A stretch of DNA of 64,000 bases from Dipteris shenzhenensis (lineage: Eukaryota > Polypodiophyta > Polypodiopsida > Gleicheniales), in NCBI GenBank assembly GCA_047967505.1, contig CM106541.1. One strand, written 5' to 3'. Position 1 is the first letter of the stretch. Each line of letters begins with the position of its first letter. The notes beneath the pieces are model-generated. The model saw only the letters and a list, made by a program, of their open reading frames with translations, searched no databases and was not told the DNA's origin. The position numbers and the translations under genes are program-made. Of the stretch, positions 34,640 to 47,079 are shown in pieces.

Positions 34640-35640
34640 CACACCCCCAAAAATAGAGGGGACCGTGTCCCCTTTGGAAGGATTGCGCCCCCATTGTAGA
34701 TTCTTGGAGGTGACTTCAACATAGTGGAGTTGCCTTCTAATAAGAAAGGGGATATGCATGGTGGCATCCACTCATTGGAGAGAGTAGCTTGGGATGCCTT
34801 ACTTTTCCATTTCAGTGGTGGTAGAGGTTAGATTGATGATGCCTTAGTCATAGTCACTCCTACTTTTGTTGTCAAACAGGAGGCCGCAGATGCCCACCCA
34901 TGCATGGATTGATAGGTTTTATGTTGATGATTAAGCTCTAGACAGAGGTGGATCGGTACGCATTTCTCGTGGTTTTCCACGTACAGATCACTTTCTGGTC
35001 ATCTTGATGATTTTGGAGCCTCATTTAGGAGGATTGTCTACCAGTATTTGGATTCTAGATGCCTTTGATGCAAAGAAGAACCTCATAGAGGTAGCTTTGC
35101 ATATTTGGGTATCTCATGTGCAAGGTGGAGTGCCCTCCCCCTCAGATGTGGCTACGGCCTTGTCTGCCATTAGTGTCTTCTATCATTTGATCGCTAGTAC
35201 TAGAAGACGTGAGATTCTCAGAAGGGAGATAGGTGTTCTCTAGCAGTTGGCTTGTCTATAGAGGGAAGAGCAAAAATGACCTACTGATGCTTGGATACAG
35301 GAGCACTTTGCTACAGCAAGGGCTTATCAACAAACTTTGTTGGATCTGAGAGATGTGTATGCCTTTCATGCACATGAGTCATTTGGACTCAGATGGGGGT
35401 AGTCAATAAACGTTTCTTCACTACTCATGGACCTAAGCATAGCAGGGAGAGTATTTCATAGCTCATTGACTCATACAAAGTTTTGCAAATAGATCCTGAT
35501 GCCATCATGGACCTAAGCATAGCAGGGAGAGTATTTCATAGCTCATTAACTCATACACAGTTTTGCAAACAGATCCTGATTCCATCATGTGCATAGCTAC
35601 AGGCTTTTATGCCTCCCTTCTCATGGAAGATCTTGGTACA
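34640..35640 (+). pseudogene. L1-type LINE relic (endonuclease region)
   Basis: Translation in drifting frames gives GGDFNIVELPSNKKGD, LERVAWDALLFHF and IDDALVIVTPTF. These match the GDFN and following segments of L1 AP-type endonucleases. FDAKKNLIEVALHIW and IASTRRREILRREIGVL resemble the linker towards RT. Many stops interrupt it. A later 80-bp duplication lies inside. This is a different and much older LINE than the copy at 50875-56910. Confidence 0.6.
35426..35585. repeat. 80-bp tandem duplication
   Basis: 'catggacctaagcatagcag' begins at 35426 and again at 35506, and the whole 80-bp unit is repeated with about five differences. Confidence 0.9.
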
Positions 35641-36060
35641 CATAATATAGATGATGCCATATATGCTATATGCAGTATATTCCTTCGTTGTGGTGAAATA
35701 AAATATGCAAGTCTCAATTTCCCTCTACAAGGGTAAGTGTCCAGGCTCAAGATAGGCTTACACCCTCCTTCATCTGCCCGTTGCTGCCACATATGGGGTG
35801 GGAGCGTGTTGGGAAAGGCTTGTGGGGGGAGGCTAGAGAGGGTGCCATGTGGCAAGACCTTCACATCACTATCTTTGGTTTTTTAAAACCTCATTTTTGG
35901 GAGGTGACACTTGTAGAGAGAGAGCATTGAGTTCTACAGAGAGAACAATGCTGATTATATATGGTATAGAAATCAAGCTTATAGATAAGGGCCTTTTCAC
36001 ACCTATTTTTATGTTATGTTAGTAAACACAACTATTTACGTTATTTTAAAGTTACTACTA
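35641..36060. other. spacer, no gene recognised
   Basis: No coding similarity recognised on either strand. Confidence 0.35.
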
Positions 36061-36089
36061 ACAACACAATGCCATTCCCATTGGTATCC

Positions 36090-36970
36090 ATTATGTTATG
36101 CATAAAGTTGTCTTATCTTTCTTGCAAAACTCACATGGAATCTTTTGGGGCTGTGGTGCTTGAGGTGGTGGCTTCAAGCTTTGAAGCTGCTCCTTTCTCC
36201 AGCTTGGAGATTTTATCTGCTGTCTTTTTTGCTATGGATTATTCTTTGTTTTTTTGCTTCTTCTCTTTCTTTTTCTTCTTGGAATATTCTTCATCATCCT
36301 CATCTTCTTCTGATGAGGTAGCTTCTTCTTCATCAATGTCTTCTTCTGCTTCACTATCAGTGTCCGTATTTGAATCTGATTGTGAATTTGGATGCCTTTC
36401 CCTCTTTATCTTCTTGGACTTTGATACTGTACCAAGTCTCCTTTCTGCCCGTTGGGCTTCTTCTACCATATTACTAAAGTCATTGGCTCCTCCAAGTTAG
36501 TCCTAGGCAACTACTGCAGTTCTCATTCTTTGTTTAATCCTTTGCAAAAATAATCCCCCACTTGCTCCTGGGTGGGTTGTTGGTTTGCGGTTAGTCTTCT
36601 GTTGAGGTTTTGAAACATCTGAGAATAATCTTCAACCATAAGATCTTTTTGTTTCATAGTTCTCAATTTCTTGAGGATATTCTCTGGAGCTTTATCCTTT
36701 CTAAAAGGACTCAAGAATGCTACTTTTAATGTGTCATAGCAGCAAAATGAGCAACACCATACTGCATAAACCACTTCATTGCTTTACCATTGAAGGTAGT
36801 TGCAAATTGTTCTTTCTTGGTAGCATCTGGCAATATCCTATTTGACATGGATTGTGCTTTCCATAAAATAAATGGAGAAATTTTTACTCACTGGATTTCA
36901 ATCAATTGATTTTTCTTGAGTTTAAAGCCTCAAATGATGTTCTACCTATTGCGACTCCATGTTGATGTTC
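36090..36970 (-). pseudogene. gypsy-type Gag (retrotransposon gag domain), broken
   Basis: From right to left: RILPDATKKEQFATTFNGKA and MKWFMQY (about 36770-36850), then AFLSPFRKDKAPENILKKL and KQKDLMVEDYSQMFQNLNRR (36523-36774). These are the core helices of the plant retrotransposon gag domain. A stop at 36523 and a frame change are followed by an acidic/basic low-complexity tail (DEEEATSSEEDEDDEE, then KKKKKEKKQKNKE, 36239-36469) and KTADKISKLEKGAASKLEA. It lies next to the right LTR-like repeat in the same inferred orientation. Confidence 0.75.
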
Positions 36971-37286
36971 GATTGTATTTGTTGTAGTTGCTTGTCATTG
37001 TTTTTTATGTCACATGTTGCCCGTCGGTAATCCGACTGTTGTTGTCTTGACTTGTTGTCGTCTGTTGGTGGTCTTCTTTTCGCCGATAATCCGACTATTG
37101 TTGTCTATTGATTTGTTGTCGTCTATTGGCGTACTCACAGAGGAAGATTATCTAGTAAAATTGTTTCTGCTTCGACTTGCTTTTGTTTTTGTGGAGTTGT
37201 CGCTTTGCTATCTCTACTATTGTTATCAGTGTGCAGCAGCGTGAACTAGAGACTCTAGGAATGAATGCTGTGAGGATCACCAAATG

Positions 37287-37615
37287 TGTTTAGAGTGGTA
37301 TTCAACTAATGAAAACATAGAACACACGTCAACTCAAATGCAACAGGTGCAAGGAGTTGGACAAGAGACTAACAGGAGTCGGATTGCATGTAGACTGAAC
37401 TAAACAATGAAAGAACAATAGAGAACTCGTGAATTTGCAAAACAGGTATTTTGTATTATGCTTCAACAAAGATAAACAACAACTCAACCTCAAAATGGGT
37501 TGTTACAGGACTTTTATAGCTGTCCAGATCCCTTCTGACTATTATAAGTCTCTAGCCAGTTATATCTTGTAGTAATAGCCCTTGTTACAAAACATCATAC
37601 TATTGCATTAGCCCA
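37287..37615 (-). repeat. LTR-like direct repeat, right copy (inferred 5' LTR of a minus-strand element)
   Basis: 329 bp, TGTTTAGAG to TTAGCCCA, paired with 26400-26727. Read on the minus strand, the sequence just after it (TTTGGTGATCCTCAC) could be a primer binding site, and the gag domain follows. Confidence 0.68.
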
Positions 37616-39930
37616 CTAGTTTGAGTCTCTTTTTCACTTGCTTTGGATTGAGAAGAGTTATCCCTCGTTCTCCTTCCCAAGCCCATAATGACTGCCTTGG
37701 TCTACACTGTGGTTTCTCGTCTGATGTCCTATTCAAGACAAAGAACTAGTTGGTACCACAACCTAGCACTGGTCTCTTGAATCTCCAATCAAGGAGGATA
37801 TTTTTAATGGTTTTCTTCAACATTGTATGTTAGGTGTGTTTGTTGTGCATTCATGTATTGTGTAGCTAGTAAATGCATGTTTTGATGTGTTTTTAGCATA
37901 GCCCATGCATACCAAATACTAAAATGCTAGTTGGGGTGTGTACTTTCATGTTATAGTATTTTTTTAATCAGGAGTATCTATTAGAGAAACTAGAGGTGTA
38001 CACATGTATAAGACTCACATGTGCATTGTTTAATACTAAAGGAAACTTCACAAACTAACTTAAATAAAATAAATAGAGAATCCTTAGAATCTAATACAAG
38101 AGTGCACAAGTGCGCGAGGGCACTGCCTCCTAATATAGTGGTAAACTTTTGGATGCATAAGAGAAAGCAAGCAATTTTTAAAGGGGTGTTGGGCTATTAA
38201 AAGGTAATTTTTGTAGGTAGATCTCTATAAATGGGAATTTAATATACATAATTATTATTATTTTAATTACTGGTGGAATTCACAAAAGAGTTTCAATTCT
38301 CCACTATAGCACTGCCTCTAAGGAGGTAGTGCTCATAAAATATTAGCTAGGGGCAGACCCTCTTACACTAGGATAGCTCAAGGTCAAACTAGGAGATTCT
38401 TCTAAAAACCCAAATCAAAAGACCTCAACATGAGAAGCGCTTATCCTCGCAACTAGAAAGTCTCTTTCTACCTCCAAAAACAGAGAAAGTTCATGAAGAG
38501 ATAGAGGTCCAGCCGTGCAAATGCTAGACAAAATCAAGAAGTTAGAGATGAATTACCAAGTAATATTTTGTCGATGATAGTCCATACTAGATTATTGAAT
38601 GAAACAACCAATTGCTTGTGTGCTAATGTCGTAGTAGGATATGTCCATGGTCCCAAGCCCCTTGCTACCCTTCAGAGGGGTGGGTGAGGAATTCTTGGGT
38701 TAAGAAAGTGTTGCTAGTGTCACACATTAGGTTTTATGCAATGTGTGCCTCCTCATTTTTGTTTTTGAGAAAGTAGAAATGGCTAGTGCAATGCCTTGGC
38801 AATTTTATCATATCAAACATATAACTTGTTGAATCTACAATGACTCTTATTTTTTGCTCAAATACGAGTAGGAACATATATACTTGCAATAATATCATTA
38901 TTACAAGCCCTCAAATGTCTAATAGTACACAAGCTGCTACTTACAAAAGTTGTGGGAAAATAGCTCTTGGAAATGGGAATACTCCAAATGGTAGCAAGGT
39001 AACTTTTGAAAAAGGAACATAGTTATGGAAGTGAAGGTCATTGGGCAAACCTCTCCATGATAGAGCCTGCATAGAGTTACAAATATTAGCCCCCCATGCT
39101 ACCATTTCCAAGGCTTTAATGGGTTTATGTATACGTAAGGTTCATATGCAGGTTGTAAACAACCTAGAATTTGAGAGCTATAACCTTACAAATGGCTTTA
39201 GATGACTTATACCAATCGATTTGAGTACTTGGAGGGATAAATTCGGACCTCATATGAGGAAGTTATGTTAGTTTTTAGGCGAATTTTTGAAAATTGAAGC
39301 TCTAAATATTAGTTCCTGAAGCTTTTAGATTCGCCATTGGGCACCCTTGAAATTTACCCTGAATGGTAGTCACTAGAATACGATTGATTGAATTTCTATA
39401 TTGCCACCATAATACTAAAGTAGTAGTAAGTCTCTTACAAGGAAAGCGTACACAATTTTTACAATTTATTGCAAGCTTATAGTGTGTTTTCTTGCCCGTC
39501 ATGTAGAGACTAAGAAAAGTGTTGGAGTGACTTTCCATTGAGAGAAGCGTGCAATCATTCCATTGATTTGCACTCATTGTTTATCAATCACATTAGAAAA
39601 ACAACATAGTTTTGTGTCCAACTTGAAATGTCTGCAACCATTGAGAACCATAAAAAATTTATTCATGCTTTCAATTTTCTTGCCTTTTTCCCATTGTTTG
39701 AATATTGAACATATTTAGGCAGGTAGCATTGTGGGATAAAAGGCAATTCTAGCTTCCCATTGAGCCATGTGTCTTAATTTTAATTCTCAACTTTTTTATT
39801 TTTCTTTTGTGAAGGGCTATAGTCCCTTCCAACATAACTACCCCCTTTGTCGCTTGCCTCATAGCTTTCTTGCTCATGTCCATTTGCCTTCTTGATCAGG
39901 GGGTTTCGCACAGGATGCCATAGCCAAGAT
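37616..39930. other. 2.3-kb spacer without recognisable genes
   Basis: No family resemblance in any frame. A hairpin 'agcactgcctc-taag-gaggtagtgct' lies at about 38309-38334 and its left arm recurs at about 38119. Confidence 0.4.
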
Positions 39931-39931
39931 C

Positions 39932-40403
39932 TTGAAGCTAGCTCCCATAGCTCCCTTGCTTCCTCTTCGCCTTCTTTTCCCCCTCCTTTTCCTCTTCCTA
40001 TCCCCCACCATGGCCTCCCATGATGATTTCATTCACGTCACTGATCCCCTCCCTCACCCCCCTTCCTCCCTCTCCAGTATCCCCATCAAGGTACCCCTTC
40101 CCTCCACGATGTCGCTCACCTCTTCAAATGCTTCATCTACCCCTCAAGCCCACCCTACTGCCACCGATGCCTCGACCCCTCTATCGTCCATGGCATTGCC
40201 CAGTTCTTGACCGAGGAGGAGTTTTCCCTACCCAATTCCTGGATCTGACCGAGAAGGAGTTTTCCCACTACTTGGGCTTGCAGGTTGCCGACCAATGATT
40301 TGACCGAGGAGGAGTTTTCCCTACCCAGTTTTTGGATCTGACTAAGAAGGAGTTTTCCCACTACTTGGGCTTGCAGGCTGCCGACCAACAATCTGCAGAT
40401 CAA
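39932..40403 (+). other. unrecognised ORF with a 93-bp direct duplication
   Basis: A 92-codon frame (39932-40210) starts with a hydrophobic leader (LLPLRLLFPLLFLFL) and continues Ser/Pro/Thr-rich. Its stop falls in the first unit of a 93-bp direct repeat (about 40208-40300 and 40301-40393) whose translation contains LTEEEFSLP and LTEKEFSHYLGLQ in alternate frames. It may be the fragment of a captured or decayed gene; I do not recognise the family. Confidence 0.3.
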
Positions 40404-40628
40404 TTTCGATGCAACTTGCCTTCACTGTCTTATAAAATTAATCTTCAAAGATGTTCATCCTCCTCTCCTTCCTCTGTGTGTTGAAATGAGAGCAACAACA
40501 ACCGCAATCACATGCAACAAGGATGTTTCTATTGGATCCATGCGTCTAGTGGGAGAACAGGTTCAATCCAGTGATTGTGCGTTATCATTGAAAAATGCAT
40601 AAATCGAAGTTGCAGGCTCATTTTTTAG

Positions 40629-40796
40629 TAGAACTGATTGTTTGGATTTCCAAAAGCATCACAACTTTCAGAAGCATGGAGACTATGTGTACAATGATGT
40701 AGAGGAGGCACGATGGGTTGATATTGGAACTAATTGTTTGAATTTCTAGAAGCATGGAGATTGTGTGTATGGTGATGTCAAGGAGGCCCGACTGGC
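40629..40796. repeat. imperfect direct repeat of about 70-90 bp
   Basis: 'gaact-attgttt-gatttc', 'agaagcatggaga-t-tgtgt' and 'gatgt-aggaggc-cga' occur in the same order at about 40629-40716 and 40727-40796. Non-coding. Confidence 0.6.
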
Positions 40797-41282
40797 CCCC
40801 AGGATACAAGCGCCTCCCACTGGAATCCAACTATGCTGCTCCAAATTCGAAAAAATCATGTTGAATTGTGATAAATTCTTGCGGTGCGAATCAATGAACG
40901 AATCAACGAAATAATCAAAAATCAATCTGAGACAAGGAAAGGTTGATGCCGCTGATTGAACACAATCACCCATTTGTGGTAGGTTGTTGGGACAGGATTG
41001 CAAGATTGAAGAGCCACGTAAAACATCGATAAATACTAAAAAAAATTACCACCCGTGCTCCTCTCTACTACTACTACAAACGCAGCCAGGAGCTAGTCCA
41101 CAACGATCAGCAAGCAAGCAGCAGGTCAGTGAAACTTTCAACAAAAATGAGCGGGGGGTGTGTGTGTCTGTTGTTCAATTGGAGGTCAAGTCAAATGGAG
41201 AATGGAAATGAAGCATTTGGAAAGGGCTGTGTAATTATAAGGTGAGGAATACAAATAGGTCGGAGAGCATCAATCCGAGGAT

Positions 41283-41552
41283 TCAGATTTGGAGGAGGAA
41301 ATTTATGACAAAGTAACACAACGGTGGAATATTCTGATAGCAATGACAGAGAACTAATACAAAACAGAATAATTGCTTAATCGATTGAAAGATACAAAGT
41401 GAATGATCACGCATGTGATATTCTCCTAGAATATAGGATCTAATACATTCGGTGCACATGATATATAGTGGAGCTCTCCATGTGTTACTCCACATGATGC
41501 ATTTTGAGATGCTAGGCTATGATTAAGGTTGAGGGTCGTGGATGACCTAACA
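41283..41552 (-). repeat. copia 3' LTR (minus-strand element)
   Basis: Read on the minus strand, a polypurine tract AAGGGGGGTA (about 41551-41560) is followed by TGTTAGGTCATCC, the expected LTR start. The far end is not certain; candidates lie near 41290. Confidence 0.65.
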
Positions 41553-43920
41553 TACCCCCCTTCAAACACGACCCTCAATTCATGAGATCGTGAAAACAGG
41601 TTTGACTTGATTCGTTTATATGAAACCTTGCTAAGGAATGGTTGATACGCCGAGAGAAAATCGGAGCAGTTGGAAAAGTGGTCAGAGAAGAGGCTTAGTG
41701 AGAATGCCTGGTGGGATATCAGATGTAGGCAGATAATGGACCATTAGAATTTGATCACATACATGATCTCGGATGTAATGATAGTGGAAATGGAAGTGCT
41801 TTGTTCGTGAATGCAATACTGGATTTTTAGTCAAAGCAATGGTGCTTTGATTATCACACCAAAGAGGTGTGGGAGTGGAATCTGGAAGTTTAGAAAGATC
41901 CTTAAGTAATTGACGAAGCCAAACGATCTCCCGGGATGCAGTAGAGGCTGCAATGTATTCTGGCTCAGTAGAAGACATTGCAACCACTTTCTGAGGTTTG
42001 CTGAACCAATTGATTACAGTGCCATTGAGAAGAAAACACCAACCAGTATGAACATTTGTACCCCAATTGGCATTTGAATATGCATGTAGTTCAAATGAAG
42101 AGGAGGGCTGGCATCGAAAAGTGAGACCAAAAGCTTGAGTACCATAGAGGTAGTGTAGGATACGCATGAGTAACTACCAATGGATGGGAGATGGATGGGA
42201 ACTGTATTGAGAGAGAGAGAGATGACAACAAAGGCTATATCAGGTTTGCAGCAAACCATAGTATAGAGAAGGCTTCCAAGTAAGCTGTGAAAAGGAAATT
42301 GAGGAGAAGTTTGATCAGAAGTGGGAGTAGTAGCATTGAAGATAGAGATGGCACTCGGATCCATTGGAATAGAAGCTGAATTACATTTAGCCATGTTATA
42401 CTTGGACAGCAAATCACGAACATACTTATGCTAAGAGAGGTGGAGGATACCAGCATCATGATCTCGAAAAATTTCCATGCCCAAGCAATAACCAATCTCG
42501 TTGAGAGCAACCATGTCAAAATGAGTATGGAGACTATATTTAACTTGTGCCAAAGTAGTGACATTGTTGGCAAAGAGAATAATGTCATCCACATATACAG
42601 TAAGCAGTACAATGGTAGAGGATTCATGAAAAATGTAAAGATTGGAATCTGCAGAAGAGGAAATGAATCCATGAGTGTAGAGATAAGAGTCAATTTTTTA
42701 AAACCAGGAACGTGATGCTTGCTTCAGTCCATAAAGAGACTTGAGAAGACGATAAACATGCTGTGGATGAGAAGAGTCCTCATAGCCCGGTACTTGAAGC
42801 ATGTAAATTTATTCCTGAATGTCACCATGCAGGAATGTTGTTTTTACATCCATCTTATGGATATCAAGGTCCTCCTATGTAGCATAAGCAAACAAAACTT
42901 GAATGGTACTTAGCTTGACAACTGGAGAAAAAGTCTCAAAATAGTCGAGGCCGGCAACTTGGGAATACCCTTTGGCCACTAGTCGAGCTTTGTATTTAGA
43001 GAGAGAGCCATCTCCATGAAATTTCTTTTTGTATATCCACTTGCAAGGAATTGGTGACCTCTGAGGTGGTAATTCAGTAAGCATCCAAGTGGAGTTGCGA
43101 ATGAGAGAAGCATATTCTTCGTCCATAGCTTGTTTCCAATGTTGTGCTTCCGGGCCATTGATAGCTTCATCAAATGAAGTTGGCTTGGGTCCATTGTCAA
43201 GATGACAATAGGCTTGAGCTTGAAACCAAGGGCACTCTCCTACATAAAAATTTCGAGCATTCTCGATTACCTTAGCAGATGGTTTTCGTGATCAAGGAGG
43301 AAGACAACTAGGTGGTATAGCATCGGGCTCTACTTAGAGAAGATCATCCATGTCACGGTAAACATCATTAAAAGCATCATGAATAGGAGAAGGAGAATCT
43401 GTTGCTGAGCTTGATGGAATGGAGGAGGAGACTTCAAATGAATCAAGGGAAGAGGAAGCATCAGAGGAAGCCTAGTTAGGAATTGAGGATTCGTCATGAG
43501 CTATAGGAGTGTCAGAATGAGATTCCTTAGGCAACGAGACGTCATCATCATTCATGGCAAGATCAAGAAGATCATCGTTACCAATGAGCTGAATGTCATG
43601 AAGTTCATTACTAGATGGAAGAGCACAATCGAGAGGTACGCTTGGAAATTCAAAATGGGAAGACTCATCATGACCATGCATTGTACCTGCTGGAAAAATA
43701 TTTTCAAAGAATATAACATCAGTACTTAAGATCATGCGCGCTGCAAAAGGATCCCAAAGCTTATAGCCACATCGGTCTATAAGATACCCAACAAATATGG
43801 CTTTGTGGGCTACGAGGATCAAACTTTGAACATTGTGAAACCGGTATCTTAGCAAAAGCCTAGCAACCAAATACTCGAAGTGTAGAGACATCATACAAAA
43901 TACAAAATCATACATTTCTA
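41553..43920 (-). pseudogene. Ty1-copia Pol on the minus strand, broken
   Basis: From right to left: KAIFVGYLIDRCGYKLWDP and RMILSTDVIFFEN (post-integrase segment, about 43700-43830), then an acidic spacer. RT follows: SLIRNSTWMLTELP, KWIYKKKFHGDGSLSKYKAR and VAGLDYFETFSPVVKLSTIQ (42875-43126). The YVDD catalytic motif is at about 42590. RNase H follows: MAKCNSASIPMD, LHAYSNANWGT, VVAMSSTEPEYIAASTASRE and LWCDNQSTIALTKNP, ending at 41682. The lineage differs from the other two copias. Sequence 5' of the post-integrase segment is missing, cut at about 43900 by an AT-rich repeat region. Confidence 0.88.
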
Positions 43921-44450
43921 AAAACAAAGTACCATGTGCAAAATGCAAAGTGCTATATTCTATATCCCAAACTCAAATTGCTACATACTATATGCAAAAT
44001 GCTATGTGCAAAATGCAAAATCATATGAACCCAAGGAAGGGCACATTCCTTGGTCTTATAATTTTTGGAGAGGAAATGTGCCGACTCTCCCCCTACACGA
44101 ATGTGTGGTTAAGTTTATTTGTTTATGTGTTGGATACAAAGTGCTATTTGCTAAATGCAAAAATGCTAGTTGATCAATGCTAAGTGCTAATTCTAAATGC
44201 AAAATGATATGTACGAAATTTAGAGTGCTATATCTCAAATTCAAATTGCTACCAAATATATACAAAGTGATAAATGAAAACTGCTATATCCCAAATTCAA
44301 ATAGCTACAAATATATGCAAAAAAATATATGCTAAACACAAACTACTATGTGCAAAAAGAAATATCTATTTACCATGTCCTATATTCGAAATGCTATATG
44401 CTACATTCAAATTCCTATATGCTATATTCAAATTGGTATCAACATAAACT
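43895..44450. repeat. AT-rich region with repeated 'tgctatatgcaaaatgcaaa' words
   Basis: Words such as 'caaaatgc', 'tgctatatgc' and 'tcaaattgctac' recur many times without strict period, interrupted at about 44040-44130 by unrelated sequence. It lies between the truncated copia and the Helitron coding region and could be the Helitron's 5' non-coding part. Confidence 0.55.
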
Positions 44451-44768
44451 AGAGACGTTATAAATTTTGAGTGAAAAATATAAAGTGTTAACAACCTTGA
44501 TATTTTGTTTGCAGATTATTCGAATTGGTGAATTTCAAGTCATTTTTAATGCTCTCATCCACAACGGGAAAATAAAGTAGGTGCTTCTACTTCAACATAT
44601 AATTTACTTTACAAATATGAAAAGGTCTCTTATTGAAAGGAGAGAACGTGCTTCCTATATTAGCATAGAAAACAAGAAAAGACGATTACAACCGAGTTTC
44701 TCCTTATGGCTATTCATCAATAAATTTCTAAAAGAATAGAACCAAATCACTTCTCAATATATTTCGAA

Positions 44769-47067
44769 GATGCAATATTGTGTATATTGTGGTAGAATAT
44801 AATTTAACACAGGTTCTTTTACAAAGTTAAAATCAGTAATATCACTACTAGAATCAAGTATAACACCATATGACTTATCCAATACGTTCATAAGTTTGCA
44901 TGTAGAAAATGGCTTGTAAAGCATGCATAGATAGTCCATTCATAAAGTTGTACTCGGTTCCCTATGATCCACACTATTTACATAATGTATTAGGTGCAAA
45001 CATATTTCAAATGCAAATGCTTTCTATAATCGATATATCCTTAAACATTTCTAAAGGTATTACATCTTTAGCAACAGGTATACTACAAAGGAGATCGATG
45101 TTGGATAATCTACTAATATGTTGGAATTGCCAACAAAGATTCTGTAGTAACTCAACAAACTTACTATCAACAACAAAACACGTTCTGGCGTTTAACTCTA
45201 GAACAAACCCCATATTTAAAAAATACTTGACAATGTATGAACGACCGCATCCAAAACTAGGAGTAAGTGTTCTTTCTTCAAAAGTTATTTCTGATATTAT
45301 TGAAAGACACTCTGCTGACTCACCATTTGATCTTATGAAAATTGACATGAGGACAACTAGTTGCCATACATGCTACCTACAACTCATCAATTCAAAAAAA
45401 ATACATCACATGAATTCGGGACAATTGTACTTCGTGATTCAACAAGAATTATTGAGCGTCAGCTCATAACATCTATGGAAGGTCTATCACAATGTGACGA
45501 ATTAACACTAGAGTATGCATTATTCCCATTCCTCAATCCTTTTGAATATGGTGCTCATGACAACAAGATGTTCTTCAACGTATATTTAAAAATGAGAATA
45601 TCAACATTGTTCTCTATTTTCACTCTTTACAAACCATACTTGTTATTGATGTACCAAATACGTCAATCTATTTTAATAGCAAACTCTACTCAAACTACAG
45701 TATTACAAAGAGATATTGACCAACAAAGACGACAAGATCCAAGGATATCTGAACAAGAGATAATTAGACGTATTCTTAAGTTTCATATACCAAGTTCTAT
45801 TCCTGGATCTCCTTCATGGCACCGTAGAAACTTAAAAGATCTAATGGCAATGGTTGACACATGGGGCCTTCCCAATATATTCCTTACACTTACGGCAGAT
45901 GAGGTATCAACCACAAGATGGTGTGAAATCGATCAAATAGAAACCATTGCTAAACAATTCAATAAAAACTTCACATGGAGAGATTGTCCAGTTGAATGTG
46001 CAGTGCTCTTCCATGTTAGACTGCAACAATTCTTAGCAATATACGATAAAGGACTAGTAGGTAGAGTCAACCATCACATCATAAGATATGAGGTACAAAA
46101 TCGAGGATCTATGCATGCACACATGATGCTATGGATAGATGAACAAGACATAGATATTGTATCAAACCAGATAGATGCACATATCCCTTACATGAATGAT
46201 TTTAATAACTGGCAAGAGAATTCAACTCAAAGAAAGCTTAACTATATGGTAAAGAGAAAACAAATCCACACATGTAGGCCAACATGCAATCTATTTGACT
46301 CAAGCACAAACCACAAATGCAAATATGGATTTCCATATCCAATACATTTAGATACTAAACCTACTATAGATCCTCTCACACAAAGATGGATCTACTTCCG
46401 TCCATCACTAGAACATCGTAATGTCGTTCCATACCATGCATGAATATTACTCTTGTGGCAAGCACATATGAATATTCAGAAAATAACAAACACAGGCCTA
46501 TCATATTACCTTCTAAAATATGCTATGAAAACCGAAGCCATGGGACACATGAACTTGAATCTTGGTGATGCAAAACTTCTAGGACTAGATAATCTAGATC
46601 CACTTAAATTAAAAATGATATCTGCATACATTCTTTCAAAGCCAACATCTCCAACAGAGGCAACATTGTCATGTTTACATATATCTACCATTCAAAGAAG
46701 CGAATCTGTGCATTTCATTGACTCCTCTCCCCTTCTATGCACCAAAAATACCTTCGTGAACATTGTGTTTCTGTAATGCATCCTATAGATACACTGTTGC
46801 ACTCATCCAAGTGTCATGGAGAACTTGACCTTCTATGAATTCTGGAAAAAATTCAATGTCCAAAAGTCAAAGAAAAAAAACAAAGATAACATAACTATCG
46901 TAGATTCTTTTGGAAATTATGTATATCCATCAACACGGATCATACGTTTCACAGATTACCACCCTGCTCATCATTTTGAAGGATTTTTTTACAACCTTCT
47001 ACTAAAGAACGTAAATTTTAGAAATGAGAATGAGCTCATTTCTGAAAACAATCATACGAAATCTTAA
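44769..47067 (+). pseudogene. Helitron Rep region (HUH endonuclease), with in-frame stops
   Basis: An N-terminal Cys-containing segment (MQYCVYCGRI, 44769; SVPYDPHYLHNVLGANIF and LLICWNCQQRFC, 44950-45140) precedes a frame change near 45360-45470. The main frame then runs from 45361. It carries FLTLTADEVSTTRW, the HUH motif in VQNRGSMHAHMMLW, KYGFPYP, the two-Tyr motif LSYYLLKYAMK and LENL-like MENLTFYEFWKKFNV. TGA at 46441, TAA at 46774, TAG near 46786 and TAA at 47065 interrupt it. No frameshift occurs between 45361 and 48618, so Rep and helicase share one frame as in other Helitrons. Rep nicks the element ends and transfers the strand through the tyrosines. Confidence 0.85.
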
Positions 47068-47079
47068 GTACTTCATAGA

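Noticed and set aside
38309-38334. Hairpin as a transcription terminator
   Set aside because: Nuclear plant genes do not use hairpin terminators and no gene ends here; may be a small inverted-repeat relic.
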